64,000 bases of DNA from Hansfordia pulvinata. Lineage: Eukaryota; Ascomycota; Sordariomycetes; Xylariales. Positions 48,875 through 60,100 of the stretch are shown piece by piece. Each line of letters starts with the position of its first letter. The stretch's first letter is position 1. The notes beneath the pieces were generated by a model. It made no database searches. It was not told the origin of the DNA and worked only from the letters and a program-made list of their open reading frames with translations. The translations under genes were made by a program, and so were the position numbers. The DNA lies in assembly GCA_006538405.1 (NCBI GenBank), contig BJKQ01000007.1:2232001-2296000 (forward strand), written 5' to 3'.

Positions 48875-49747
48875 CTAGTCGCCGCCTTTGTTCTTAACGG
48901 GCTTCGTGGTGCCGTCGCTGTAGCTGACATGATCAAAGTAGTTGACCTTCTTCTCGGGCCTGGGCCGGCTGGCATCGGGCTTCCCCGAGGCCCAATAGGA
49001 GGTCTCCTTGGTCAGCATGACCCAGAAGTACCACCACGGATACCTCGTCCCGAACGACTTGTGCGGGCTCGGCACTCCCTTCTCGTCGGCGAGGTAGGCA
49101 CTGCCGTCCCTCACCACCATCTGCACGCCGGGGCCCGTCTCCGCGCCGGCCGGGGCCGCGAACTCCACGTAGATGTCACCGGTCCGCTCGCTGGCCGCCT
49201 GGAAGACCGGCTGGACCGTGTCCACGATCGCCTGGCCCTGGCCCGGCCCCGAGTGGCGCGGGTGGGGCAGGCTCAGGTAGACCGCCTCGATCTCGAGCGC
49301 GCTCTGGAACGTGTCCAGCAGCTTCTCGGCCTGCTCGGCGGCCGAGTCCTCGCCGTCGTGCGCCGCCCCTTTGCCCCCGGGCGTGATGGTGACGAGGCCC
49401 AGGGCCTTGTTCACCTTGCTGTCGCCCTTGGCCTTGCCCCGGGCGCCCACCGCGATGTAATTCGGGACGTCTTTGGCCACGGCCTCGTGGCGGGCTTCGC
49501 TCAGGGCCGGCTTCTGTTCCTGAGCCACGTCGGAGCCGATGGGTTTGAGGATCCCCTTAACCCTCGGGCTCAACACTGGCCTGTAGAGAAGCTGGGGATT
49601 AGCCGGTGCGGGGAGGGGGGTGGCAGAAAGGATGAGCTGGCGCGAGAAGAGAGCCCACCTTGCGTCTGTGGGCAGAGGTTGGCCTGGGGCGACCAGGACC
49701 AGGGCGACGGCCCAGGTCAGGAGGGTGGACAGGTTTGAAGCGAGCAT
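48875..49747 (-). CDS. Secreted protein of unknown function
   Basis: I do not recognise the family. The ATG at 49747 starts a hydrophobic signal peptide (MLASNLSTLLTWAVALVLVAPG), so secretion is likely. The mature part is hydrophilic and has no obvious catalytic motif. Its most distinctive stretch is aromatic, YPWWYFWVMLTKETSYWASG, near the C-terminus, and it ends in a Lys-rich tail. No cysteine is evident in the mature region, which is unusual for a small fungal effector. A 78-base intron (49581-49658, GTGGGC...CTCTACAG, branch GCTAATC) is likely and keeps the frame, giving 264 rather than 290 residues. The end of the gene is about 375 bases from the MITE-like element. Confidence 0.65.
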   Translation of the reverse strand: MLASNLSTLLTWAVALVLVAPGQPLPTDARWALFSRQLILSATPLPAPANPQLLYRPVLSPRVKGILKPIGSDVAQEQKPALSEARHEAVAKDVPNYIAVGARGKAKGDSKVNKALGLVTITPGGKGAAHDGEDSAAEQAEKLLDTFQSALEIEAVYLSLPHPRHSGPGQGQAIVDTVQPVFQAASERTGDIYVEFAAPAGAETGPGVQMVVRDGSAYLADEKGVPSPHKSFGTRYPWWYFWVMLTKETSYWASGKPDASRPRPEKKVNYFDHVSYSDGTTKPVKNKGGD

Positions 49748-50899
49748 GGCTGTCGGGGCTTCTTGACTGCAGTCCTACCGCAGGCTTGGTGTGCTGATTG
49801 CTTGCTGGGGTTTTCATTCCCGTGTTCCGGGAGGCGGCCGGTTGCTGATATGATATACTGCGCAACACCGCGCATGAACTGAGCCCAGGCTGTCGCTTAC
49901 CAGGCCCAGAAGCGAGGCGCGCTTGTATGGCGGATTCCTAATTGCCATGTTGCCACTGCGAGGCTCGTCTACCTGAACGGGCAATCAGTGTACATCGTGC
50001 GAGAAGGCCCATTGGACTCTGGAGGCTGGAAGAGGCTCGTGGCGTTCGAAGCGCGGAAGAGTCGGCGAGCACCGAGCCGACAGCGCGGCAACAACCCAAC
50101 TCGGCGGCGTAATCGGCTTATCGGCCGCCTGTCGCCCCTGTGCCACTGACTTACTCGTAGCTTACATTATCTATCCCCTTGACTGGCCGAAATCAGCATT
50201 TTCCCCAAGTCTCACAATCGCACAATCGACTGTTGCAAAATTCCTAAGTCAGGACGGGAGCTACCTTCAATGAATAGAAGTACGAGTACCTACTGTCAAA
50301 AGTAAGAGAGCCTACCATTTCTGGTAGGCGAGCCAGTTCTTCAAGCATCAATCTTACCCAATATGACAGCCGGTCCAGTTTGTTTCTTTTTCCTTTTTGA
50401 AACAGTGAGTTTTGCATGGAAATCAGACAAGATGCTCGTACCAGTAGGTAAAAGGACAAGGGAGCGACGCGGTTCCCAGCTGGCGAAGACGCTGACCAGA
50501 TCCGCGGATAGCCTGACGAGCACTTTGGCCCTGGGGAACATATGCATCAGCGCGTTCGCGAATAGATTTCCCTCCCCAACCGAACGCTGCCAGTGCCCAC
50601 GAGTACGAGTAACCGTACAGTCGCGCGCGCGAGGGTGGGTACCTAACGGTACCTAAGCGGGTGAGCGGGTCATGAGGCGGTAGAAGCAGCCTGGAAACGG
50701 AACATGCGCCATCCATCCAATACGGCGCCTCGATTCCAGGCTGGAGCCATCCAATCTTGCCTCACCCACCACCAACACCACCCACGCCCACGCCCACGCC
50801 CACTGCCACCCTCTCGTACCGCCACTCTCCGGAAGTGAGCCCCCCTTCCCTTGTCGAAAAGCCCAAATTCCGATCCCGACGCCGACGCAGACGCCGCGA
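49748..50899. other. Divergent upstream region of the secreted-protein and FAM32A genes
   Basis: About 1.15 kb. Dispersed octamers occur at about 50154, 50281 and 50603, and GTACCTAA words at 50638-50660. No gene is supported. Confidence 0.5.
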
Positions 50900-50922
50900 C
50901 CCCCCCCCCCCCCCCCCCCCCC
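50900..50922 (+). repeat. C homopolymer of 23 bases in the FAM32A leader
   Basis: Uninterrupted run of 23 C, about 140 bases before the FAM32A start codon. A second such run, of 17 C, lies at 9932-9948. Tracts like these are prone to length error in any sequencing method. Confidence 0.9.
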
Positions 50923-51063
50923 TCTCAGCCACCCACCGCGCGGACCCTACCGGAACCAGACCTCACCTACGTTCCCACCTCCACCAGTTCACTACAGCAC
51001 CACCGCCAATAACAACAACAACAACAAAGAAATAAAACCCACAAACAACAAACAACGCTCCAC

Positions 51064-51600
51064 ATGCCATCCGACCCCTACGCCTCCGTCGGCGGCGGCG
51101 GGGGCGGCGGCGCCCTCAAGCTCAAGGGCGCCAAGGTCCAGAAGTCCAAGAAGAGCAGCAAGAAGAAGGCGGCAGCAGTGGAAACAGCAACCGAAGGCGC
51201 AGACGAGAACAGGCTGAAGCGGAAGAGCGACAAGAAGGAGAAGAAGAAGACCAGCAGCAGCGACCTCAAGGCTGGATCGGAAGAGAGGGGCGAGGAGGAG
51301 GAGGAGGAGGAGGGAGGGTCACCGCTCGCAGGCGACGACGCGCTCAAGACGGAGGCCGAGAGGCGGCATGACGAGTTTATGAAGCGCAAGGTGAGTAAAA
51401 CCGGCTTCCCCCCAAATCTACATGTGAATCTTGAAGCTGACTCGACCCTCTCTTAACCGCACCAGATGAAGCGGATGCTCGAGGACTCGGCCGCGCGCCC
51501 CGAGCTGCTCAAGACCCACAAGGAGCGCGTCGAGGGCCTCAACACATACCTCTCCAAGCTGAGCGAGCACCACGACATGCCCAAGATCGGGCCGGGATAA
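51064..51600 (+). CDS. FAM32A: FAM32A-family nuclear protein
   Basis: Small basic protein of 153 residues. Human FAM32A is a component of the late (step II) spliceosome, where its C-terminus reaches the active site. Two exons, 51064-51390 and 51466-51600, are joined over a 75-base intron (GTGAGT...ACCAG, branch TTAAC). The family signature spans the splice: [10 protein letters not shown] + [20 protein letters not shown], then [24 protein letters not shown] to the stop. The N-terminus has [17 protein letters not shown], also typical, followed by an acidic Glu-rich stretch. The Gly-rich segment near residue 10 is low complexity. Together with ESS2 it is the second spliceosome-linked gene in the window. 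Confidence 0.92.
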
Positions 51601-52617
51601 AGAGAAATGAACGGGGACTGTGCGGGAGGGTGGGAGACGATGCGGTTGGGTCTGCCCACCCTAACCTAGGTATGCGTGTGTCAGAAGGGGGTTGGTCGAT
51701 GCCCCGGGGATTCTCTTTTCTTCTTTTTTTTTTTCCTTGTCCTGCGTTCTGCGACTTTGCGGTTGACGGGGTCTTTGCCTTTTTGCCATGGTATGATAAG
51801 ATATGATGTATGAAGCACGTTTCTTCAGGATATTCCCGTGGCCACCCTCGACGATGGCGCTCTGAGGTGGAGTCGTCTTGTGCTTTACTGGCTGCTGCGT
51901 GCGGCTAGTTGTTCTCTTCGGCCTTCATTGAGAGCAATATTGGCCGAGATGCCTGCGCTTGACGTCGCCAGCTGCCGCTCGACTCTTCTCAGACGAGTGT
52001 TGCTGAAAGGGCCGTGTCCACCCTTTCATATGCGAGATGTGCTGGGCTACCGGTGCCTGGCTGCCATCCATCCGGGTGCGCATCACCAATCGTCACGATC
52101 CGCGGCTGCTCGCCTTCTCGTTCATAATTAACTGTTCTCTTGAGGTTCTCTAACACCTGTTTTTATAAAAAGCTACCTGTGTCTGCACCGTTTCTGTTTC
52201 GTGGGTGGTCGCTTGGACTTGCTCTGCCGCGTGGTGCTCGGGCGGTCAGCATGCTTGGCCACGTCGGGGATGTGATCTTTGCCGTCTCTCCACGGTCCTC
52301 GTTCTTCTCACCACCCCTCGAGAAGCCGGGAGCCTTTCCTCGCCTCTCTCCGCAGCTCCCACTTCCATTGCTTGCGCCAAATCCATCAACTTTTGAGAAT
52401 GCTCGTTGCCGCCGCTCGTCTTTCTGTCAGTGGCGAATCCTCTGGGCGTCACACCATTCGCGTCGAGAATGGCATCCGCCTTCCTTGTTTCGCCAATTCA
52501 TTCCACTTCGGGTCAGCATAGTGACCATAAGCGACATGTACGCATCTGCCATGTATTTATGAGTGTCCACTGAGTGTCTTGGGCAGACAGGTACACTCGA
52601 GTCACCGGCTGTCAAAT
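51601..52617. other. Convergent intergenic region between FAM32A and amylase
   Basis: About 1.0 kb, holding both 3' ends. A T-rich run lies at 51717-51735. On the minus strand, 52246-52615 has two open pieces in different frames that could be read as one protein-like segment, but no family is recognised. Confidence 0.5.
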
Positions 52618-54601
52618 TCAGGACTGCTGGAGAGCGCCCATCGAGAAAGTCTCAACCGTGGCTCTGTTCTCGGCATCGGTGGCGATGAAAATGGACACTC
52701 CGCGAGGGGAGACGGAGAAGTTTCCCCAGCCATGTTCGTTAATGACGACTGGGCCGTCAGGGGCTCCTCCCAGGACATCGGTGTAGGTCTTGCCGGCATG
52801 CTGCAGTCCGACGCACATCCACTTCGTGGCATCCAAGAAAGACGAAGTCAAGAGCACGGCGACACCGGCGCCATTCGAGTGCATCGGGGTGCCGTGGCGG
52901 GTGAATCCGATGCAGTGGGGCTGCTCGAAGTACTCGCTCTGCTCTCCGTAGGCATAGAATCGACGGACAAGCATCATCTTGCACAGAGTCGACTGGTAAC
53001 GAGGCGGCTGGTATATGCCCTCTGGCTGGTCGCCCTTGGGGCCGTACAGGCCGAAAAGGTCGCCGTAGAAGACGCTGGGCGTGCCCACGTTGGCCTGCAG
53101 CAGAATCCGCGCATAGGCCTGGAGCTCAAGCCAGATCGAGAGGGGTCGCTAATGCTTGATGAGTACCTGACTTTTGCACAAGAGCCCTGCGTGGCCACTT
53201 ACAAATTGGATCTGTCCCTCTTGCTGTGGCAACTGTCAGCATTCGCTTTCCATTCTTGGCCGCGCAAGGCGCCTTGGAAGTACTCACAGTATCATGGTTG
53301 TTGACAAAGGTCTGTACACAAGACGACTGATTAGAGACGGGTTGACTGGGCGTGCAGAGTCCACGGCAACTTACAACGGAACGGTGCGGCTTCATCTCGG
53401 TCAGGGTTCTCTTAAACAAGTCGCGCAGGTCCGGCATTTCATCCTCGGGGTCTTGCACATGTTGACCAGGTTGAACCAGAGGGAGACGTCGAAGAGGTGC
53501 TGCTCCTCATCCAGCTCATCGACGACCTGGGCCAACAGGACGCCATCCCCATCCCAGTACTCGCACACAACGAACCAGTTCTTACCAACCGTGTTGCGTG
53601 CCTGTTGGACAAAGTCCCGCATGAAACGCTTTGAGATGTGCTTGCCGGCATCGATGCGGAAGCCTCCGAGTTTGACTTGGGTTCCAAGCCAAGTGATCCA
53701 GGTGAAGAGATCGTTGCGCACGTCGGGGTGCGACTGGTCAATGTTGGAGTACATCCTTGGGCACGAACAAGTCAGCAGAGCACATGGATGAGGCGAGCAG
53801 GGAGGCCTACAGGAAGTCAAAGTTGCCTCGCTCCTTGTCGGCATCCGGAGCCCACTGCTTGCCCTGGAACTTCCAAATGGCATCGTCTTTGGTGATTTCG
53901 TCACAGTCGCAGCCGTTGAAGTGATCCTTGTTCCACTGGAAGGTGCTGTACTTGCCGTTGCGACCGGGCATGGTGAAGCCGGTGTGGACCTCGATCTCCT
54001 CGGGCTCTCCAGTGATCTCCTTGGTTCGGTCTTCGGTCATATCGTCAGCGAAAGTGTCTCGGCTCAAGGGAGTTGGTTGAAGCTGCTTACCGTCCTTCTC
54101 AACGCGGATTCCGACCGTCTTTTCCGTGTAGTCCGAGTCTGCCTTGTGGCTGATCACGACGTCGAAGATCATCTTGATGCCCCAGGCGGCACATTTTTCG
54201 CCCAGCTGGATGAGCTCTTCCTTGGTGCCGTACTTGGTCCCAATGGCGCCTTTCTGGTAGAACTCACCCAGGTCGAAGATGTCGTAGATATCGTACCCCG
54301 TGCTTCCTGAGTGGTTGGCCTTGCAAGCGGGCGGTATCCAGATAATAGTGATACCAAGCTGGCTGAGAGCCGGGATGATAGACTCGAGGCGTTTCTAGTG
54401 CCGAAAGTCCACAGGGCAATACCACTCAAAACCTTGGAATATAGTCTGGTTGATGATCGGAGCTATTCTGGCAGGGGCCTGAGAAGGGCTGGGTGGTGAC
54501 GACGTGAACGAAGATGCTGTGATGGGAGTGGTCTCGTCTGCAACTGAGAACAGGCCTTCCTCAGACGACTGAGATGAATGATCTCTGTGTGACACAGACA
54601 T
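52618..54601 (-). CDS. GH13 alpha-amylase, intracellular type; nonsense codon and one frame break, possibly a pseudogene
   Basis: Glycoside hydrolase 13 enzyme without a signal peptide, like the cytosolic fungal alpha-amylases (GH13_5) linked to alpha-glucan synthesis or starch/glycogen turnover. Proposed exons: 54601-53811, 53755-53375, 53311-53288 (24 bases), 53223-53203 (21 bases) and 53124-52618, about 574 codons. Catalytic sites are intact: GGFRIDAGKH (nucleophile Asp), FVVCEYWDGD (acid Glu) and TFVNNHDT (third Asp). Two defects are seen. Codon 69 is TAG (54395-54397) where the family has Trp (FRH-W-KRLES). Between FNLVNMCKT and PEDEMPDLRD the frame shifts at GGGG (53447-53450); one more base repairs it. 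The frame break may be a sequence error. The stop is not a homopolymer and looks real. The segment QEGQIQF after NNHDT differs from the usual family sequence. Confidence 0.78.
54395..54397 (-). other. Premature TAG in the amylase frame
   Basis: The minus-strand reading CAC TAG AAA CGC interrupts a segment that is family-like on both sides. TGG to TAG corresponds to CCA to CTA on the plus strand. No pair of splice sites removes it, since the nearest GT is too close (under 30 bases). Confidence 0.85.
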
Positions 54602-55645
54602 GGTGATAATCAGAAAACACCAGGGGCTCTATGCACTGTCTGATCTATGTTCAGCATAAACACCAGTAAGAAAGGTGGCGATTTAGGGTAAGAATCATCG
54701 CCAGAACTGACCTGTGTGAAAGGGTGGTCTGTTATGTCATGAACAAGCCAGTAAAACCCTGGCTAAGGAACACCAGGATGCTCACTTCAGGTGCCCACAC
54801 TCCAGCAGGTAAGGGTGGCTGATAAAGTGATTATCATCAAAGAAGGTAAGGATCAAGAATCTGGTGGCAGTTGATGGCGATGAACAACCATGAAGATGCT
54901 GCAACACCTTGGACCTTAGTGGTGATGATCAGATCACAAGGGAGACAGGTAAACAAAGGGGGGCAACGTGGGGGAGGTGATGAAAGTGACAAGGTAAAGG
55001 AGAGGATACCCATGAGGTTATCAAGGGCACAGGTGCAGGGTGTGCGAGGAAAAGCTGTGTGGTTCAGGTAAGTAAGAAGAAGGGTCGGGAGAAAAGAGGA
55101 GGGAGAGGGGAAGGGAAATAAACATGTCCTCCCTAGGGTGGGGACTCCCAGAACAGAGGGCCTTAAGCACCCTATTTAGTCTGTGTCAACACTGGCATTC
55201 ACTGCCAGCTGGAGAGTGTGGCTTGCTAAGTCCACCAGGAGGGACGGGGCTGCTGTGTTCCAGAAAAAGACCTGTCCCCATTCACTGGACTGGCTTCATT
55301 TGAGGGAACCACACAGAAAGAAGCCCCCAGGACATGAGCAGCTGGCCAGCCATCAACAGTGCACTCGCGACTTCCATGAGCCACTCTGGGCTGCTCTTGA
55401 AAGACGTCATAGACCCTCTTTGGTGTTTTCACAAGCTCCAGCTTGCTGCAGGTGTTTCAAGCTGCTGATGAGTTTGAGGGGCTGGATTGGCAGTCATGTA
55501 ACCTTTACATACAGGGCACACCACATTTGCAAGACAGAATACCTTTAAAGATTGCAAGGTACATGCAGTCATGGATGTACCTTACTGAGGACATGCATGT
55601 ACTGGGTGCATCCCAGGCAGGCACTTGACATCAAATTAGGGCTTG
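54602..55645. other. CpG-depleted block of about 1 kb upstream of the amylase gene
   Basis: By hand count only about ten CpG occur between 54661 and 55640, although G+C is about half, while TpG and CpA are common. The flanks are CpG-rich, and the change at about 55645 is abrupt. GGTAAG words recur in 54665-55075. No gene, transposase frame or terminal repeats are seen. The block contains the promoter region of the amylase gene. Confidence 0.7.
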
Positions 55646-56266
55646 TGCCGAATTTCGAGGCTCTGCTGAGCAGAAAACCGCCCTCTTCGTGCTTGGGACA
55701 GCAAGCTAGGGCAAGCTGTAGCTACCTACTTGCTGGTTTGTGCACCCTATTTGCCGTGTTCTGACGACCCCCCAGTGCGAATTATCTCCCCGGACACCAG
55801 ACACCATGGGCATCACGAGTATCAGAGGTTGGCTTCGCCTACGGTGGCTCGATCCTTAACATACCTATACTCGTACTGCTACTGCTGTCTACGATACGCG
55901 TCCTTGATGAGTCGAACACGATCCCCAAAAATTTGGTAGACGCGAGTTCACTCTGGGTACGAGCATATCTGAGACGACCAAGAGCTTTAGTTGCGAAATA
56001 CCTTTGCCTAGATTTTCAAGTTCAGACTGCTGTCCTATTATTATATCTAATAATTATCACTGACTCCAAGGTCTTCTATTATTCCCAAGCCCTGATTCGT
56101 AACGTCGTGAAATGAATGGCCCGAACAAGGTCGAAATTCAAGGGCGCCCGTGAGCACCAAGCATGGTTCGGCGCCGGAGCGGAGACGCCAGGTCAGGAGA
56201 AGAGGCCCTAACGTCGTTGTTCCGGCACTCGTGTGCGTGTCCACCCGGAGCAGACAAGTTCAGTCC
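55646..56266. other. Intergenic, A+T-richer spacer
   Basis: About 0.6 kb between the CpG-depleted block and the Ser/Thr-rich gene, whose 3' end lies here. One dispersed octamer is at about 55867. The stretch 55985-56105 is A+T-rich. No gene is seen. Confidence 0.5.
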
Positions 56267-57126
56267 TTACGCGGCCAGAGCCACACCCACCAGGCCTGCC
56301 GCGATCACCTCCATGATCGGCACCGAGACAGCCATCGCCGGGTTGCCCGTCTGCAGACTGCCAGGGCCCTCTGAAGTCGAGGTCGGCCCCTGCGTGGGGC
56401 TGGCGGGCACAACAACCACGGACGTCATGGTTGTCTCCACCCCGTCTGGCATAGTCGAAGTGAAAGTCCTGGTAGACGAGGAGGACTCGGTCGGGGCAGG
56501 GGAGCTGGAAGAGCTCTCGGAGGATGCTGCGGACCGTGGTTAGCTTGCATATCCATACCGCCGGGAAAAGAGGAAGGCCCGAGGGTCTTGAACTTACTGG
56601 AGTCTGTGCTCGTCGAGGTTGGGGTCGCGGAGCCGCTGGATGTGGTGGTGCTTTGCTCCACAGCCGTCGAGGTAGAAGTCGGCGTGGGCTGAGCCGACGG
56701 CGACTCGGAGGTGGCGGATGGCTCGCTGGTCGTCAGTGTCGTTGAGGCCGGGGTCGACTCGGGCGTGCTGGTGGGGGTGGAGCTTGGGGTCGAGGTGACC
56801 GTGGGAGTGGGAGTGGAGGAAGCTGGCGCTTCCGGGGTGGACGTCTCCGACTCGGACTCCGAGGTGGTCGAGCCGGCCGTCGCGGTGGGCTCGGAGCTGC
56901 TGGAGCTGTCCGCAGTGACGGAAGCCTGCGCGGTGCCCGTCTCGGTGGCCGAGCTGGTGGCGGTGTCCGCAACCGAGTCGGTGGCCGTGTCAACAGCGCC
57001 CGAAGAGGCCGTGTCGTTCTGCCGGCGCAGTAGAGCCGCTCCTCTGGGGTAGGCGGCCTCTGCGACCCCTGTGGTTGCGCAAAGGCAGACCATGGCGGCC
57101 ATGATGAGCTTCTGGGGAGAAGGCAT
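56267..57126 (-). CDS. Ser/Thr-rich secreted protein, probable GPI anchor
   Basis: Mucin-like surface protein of 262 residues. Exon 1 (57126-56598) and exon 2 (56526-56267) are separated by a 71-base intron with GTAAGT, branch GCTAAC and CGCAG. A signal peptide (MPSPQKLIMAAMVCLCATTGVAEA) is followed by a Lys/Arg-Arg site (ALLRRQ) that could be cut by a Kex2-type protease. Residues ~40-190 are Ser/Thr/Pro-rich with repeated STPTST-like pieces, expected to be O-glycosylated. Near the end come TFTSTMPDGVETTMTSVVVV and a hydrophobic tail (VIAAGLVGVALAA) fitting a GPI signal. There are no catalytic motifs and few cysteines. It is probably a structural or adhesive wall component; adhesion is inference only. 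Confidence 0.82.
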
Positions 57127-60100
57127 GATTGTGATATGAGGAAAGGGGGGTTATCCGGTAGGATGGGCTGTTTGCTCTGTGATGTGATGGAAGAAACTCT
57201 GGGCTGGTGGTTCCCTTTGAGGTCCAGAGATCACGGTGAGCTGACGAGAATGGCTGACCAAGTCGTCTGTTTGTCCTCGGTGGTGGTACAGGTCCTTGAT
57301 CAGGTCCGTTTGCTGCTTATTCCCGTCGCGTTCTGCTCCGCACGTCGTCCGAACGGGGCTGGCTGCAAAGCTGCAGGGTTGGGTAGGGTTGCGTTGGCGT
57401 TAAGTGTAAGCTGAAGCAGCTGCGAGACAGGCACCCAAGATATTATTGTGTAACGGATTGTTGACCAAGGATGGACTCAAGTCTGCGGGACACGTGCGAT
57501 GGGGAAGAGACAAGAAGAAGCCGAGCGGCAAGAGCGGCGACGGGCCAGTCTTTGAATAAATAAATGAATCAATCTACGTACGAGAGAAGGCGGGCCGCAT
57601 ACTCGTACATCCTCCGTATGCTTGCTCGTGAGCGGCTCGACAGGCTGATGGATACTGGGGATGGAACCCTGGTCGCCGCCACGCCACGCCACCGGGGCAG
57701 GCCAGGCTAAGCTGCAAGCAAGCTAGCTGCTGATGACTTCCCGCGTCCGGTACGAGTGTCTGCAGCAGCGTGAGCAGCACGGCACGCACGGGCGGCCGGG
57801 CTACGAGCAGGCTAGCGATTGTGTGTTCGTGTAAGTGGATGCGGCCCAGCCTCTCTCTCGGCGGGCCACCACTGGGGACGAGGCATCCCCGGTGAGACGG
57901 GCCCGCTCAGCCCGACCGGCGGAGCTCGCAGAAAACATCGGATGGGCGGCCTGGGCAGGCCCGACATTGGTGTGACGACTGCTCAGGCGAAACCTAACCT
58001 TGCCACACGTTGATGGAAGGGGGGAACCTGCGCCGAAAATGTGCAGGTTATTGTCGGTGCTGCCGGGCGGGGGAGGGATATTGATTCTGGTCGCGGTTTA
58101 CGCCTGGCGACCAGCCTCCGCAGCGGCAGTTCATGGCAGTCGGATGGGAGGCCCCCGTCGTGACGTCGGCAGGGTGGGAATACGAGGAGGCGGCAACGGA
58201 TTTGTCGGAGCTTTTGGCCCCAGCCTACGAGCGAGCCTGCGTTCGTTACCCACAGTGGCGACAGGGTTGTCGGCAACGAGCGACCCTTCCATTGCGAGGA
58301 GATGACCAGCGCGCGCGTATGTACGAGCATGCTGCGACGTGCTGCACTGCACTGCACGGTCGCGAGCACGGCATATCTGCACATCCCAAGCGCAGTCGTC
58401 GTCGTCGTCGTCGTCGTTGGTGACTGATAAGGCGTGCCTAATCGCATTGCGAGTGAGCATCTTCCCCGAAGGTGTCGCCGGGCGTACGCAGGCTTTCGGG
58501 CTGGGCTTGTGGGCGCGCCGTCATCGGGCTGTGCAAAGATGTACGAGGCAGTCCGGGCACGCCCGGATCTTTTGGCCATCAGCACCTGGCGGCTTGGAAG
58601 CTGCTCAGAAGAGTCGTCCGAGTCATGGCGGCTGTTCGAGGTCGTGGTCCCATCGGGCTGACGACCCAGCCCAGGCGGCCGGCGTTGAGGCGCAAGCGTC
58701 GTGTTAGACAGCTACCGAACCTGGGCAGGCTAAATATAACCCTGCTGAGATGGAAGTGGCACGCGGCGAAGCGGGGACTGGCGCGTCTTGGGAGGCGGTG
58801 CTGGAGCGGCGCCAGCGATGTGTCTGACGCAGGCTGGCTGCAGATCCACACCCTCGCGAGGGACTGAGGAGGGGGTTCGATGCTGTGCGCGTAGTCGTAG
58901 AGGGTTTCGGGCCCGTTCTTCCACCGAATGTTGGATTTCCGGACTCTGCCGACGATGCGGATGCAATCGTATCTGCACACCCAAGAGATGCTGCGTGAAT
59001 GTCCGTGGGTATATTGAATAAGGCTTGAAGGTGAAGGCGGGTGGTCGATTTAGCACGATGCTGCATCCAAAGCGGTGGTCATTCACGACTCCACGAGTAT
59101 TTGTGCGCGTTCTTGTGGCTCCGTAGATACATTCACCTAAAACCTAAGGTAGAAGACGCCAGCGTACTCGTACGCACACCGACGCAGGACGGTGGACCAG
59201 GCGCAGCAGCAAGCAGGCAGTCGCGTCTGTCTGTCTGTCTGCCCGTGACTGCCTTGTGCACGACACGTAATTGGTAGGTACGTAATTGCGCTCGGGTGGG
59301 AAAGAGCAAACAGAGTGCATTCCAATCCAGTCCAGTCCAGACATGCCTAAACCGATCCAATTCGACCAAGGCGAAAAGGACCCGGGCCGTGCCTTTCAGT
59401 CGTTTGCACGTCGAATCTATCGTCTTCTTTGGGCAGCCTGTACATAGGTACTCCGAACTCGCGCGAGCAGCCAGTGTCACGAGCCCAGTCCCGGGGAGAT
59501 TTGGGCTCAAACGCATCAGCTTCGTCCATTTCCATCGGTGCTCCCTGAGCACGGAGCAAGTGCCGGCCGAGCCGCATCGGCAGCGTCCGGCGGCTGTCGG
59601 AGCAGTGAGAGAGTCAGCCCCGGCCAGCGCTAGGCTAGCAGAGCGCCAGGGCGCGACACCGCAGTGACTACTACCTTACCTCCAGCTGGTACTCGCCGGG
59701 GGCTGCGACCGCGACCAACGGGGCTCCCAGCCCGTCACCGTCTCCAACCTGCTGCCCTCTAGAGGACAGGGCAAAGCGGCTGCTCGTACATCTAGCTGCC
59801 TGGTAGGTATCTGTCTACATCGTTGTAAGCCTCGACCAGGTCAATGGGCAAGTCAGGTGCGGCGATTGATGCCCAGCACACATACCGCCGCTTGATTGTA
59901 TGTGTCTATTTGGAGAACGGTTTCGATAACATGGACGTAGTGAGTAGATTGATGAGCCTCAACTATGGAGTACGGGGCGGGAGATTCTTGAAATGGTCTC
60001 AACGTTGACCTCGGTACCCGGTCCCTTCCGATGGGCTGTAGAAACCGACTTCAGTAGCCATCTACATACCTACCGTCACGACAGCATGGGCAGCATGGAT

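Noticed and set aside
48815..49738. Plus-strand open frame of 307 codons
   Set aside because: Antisense to the secreted-protein gene. The minus strand has a signal peptide and a splice-like intron, while the plus strand product is Arg/Gly/Leu-rich noise.
52246..52615. Two minus-strand pieces that could join into one protein-like segment
   Set aside because: Joining needs a shift in the direction opposite to all other breaks, and no family is recognised. It is more likely 3' sequence of the amylase gene.
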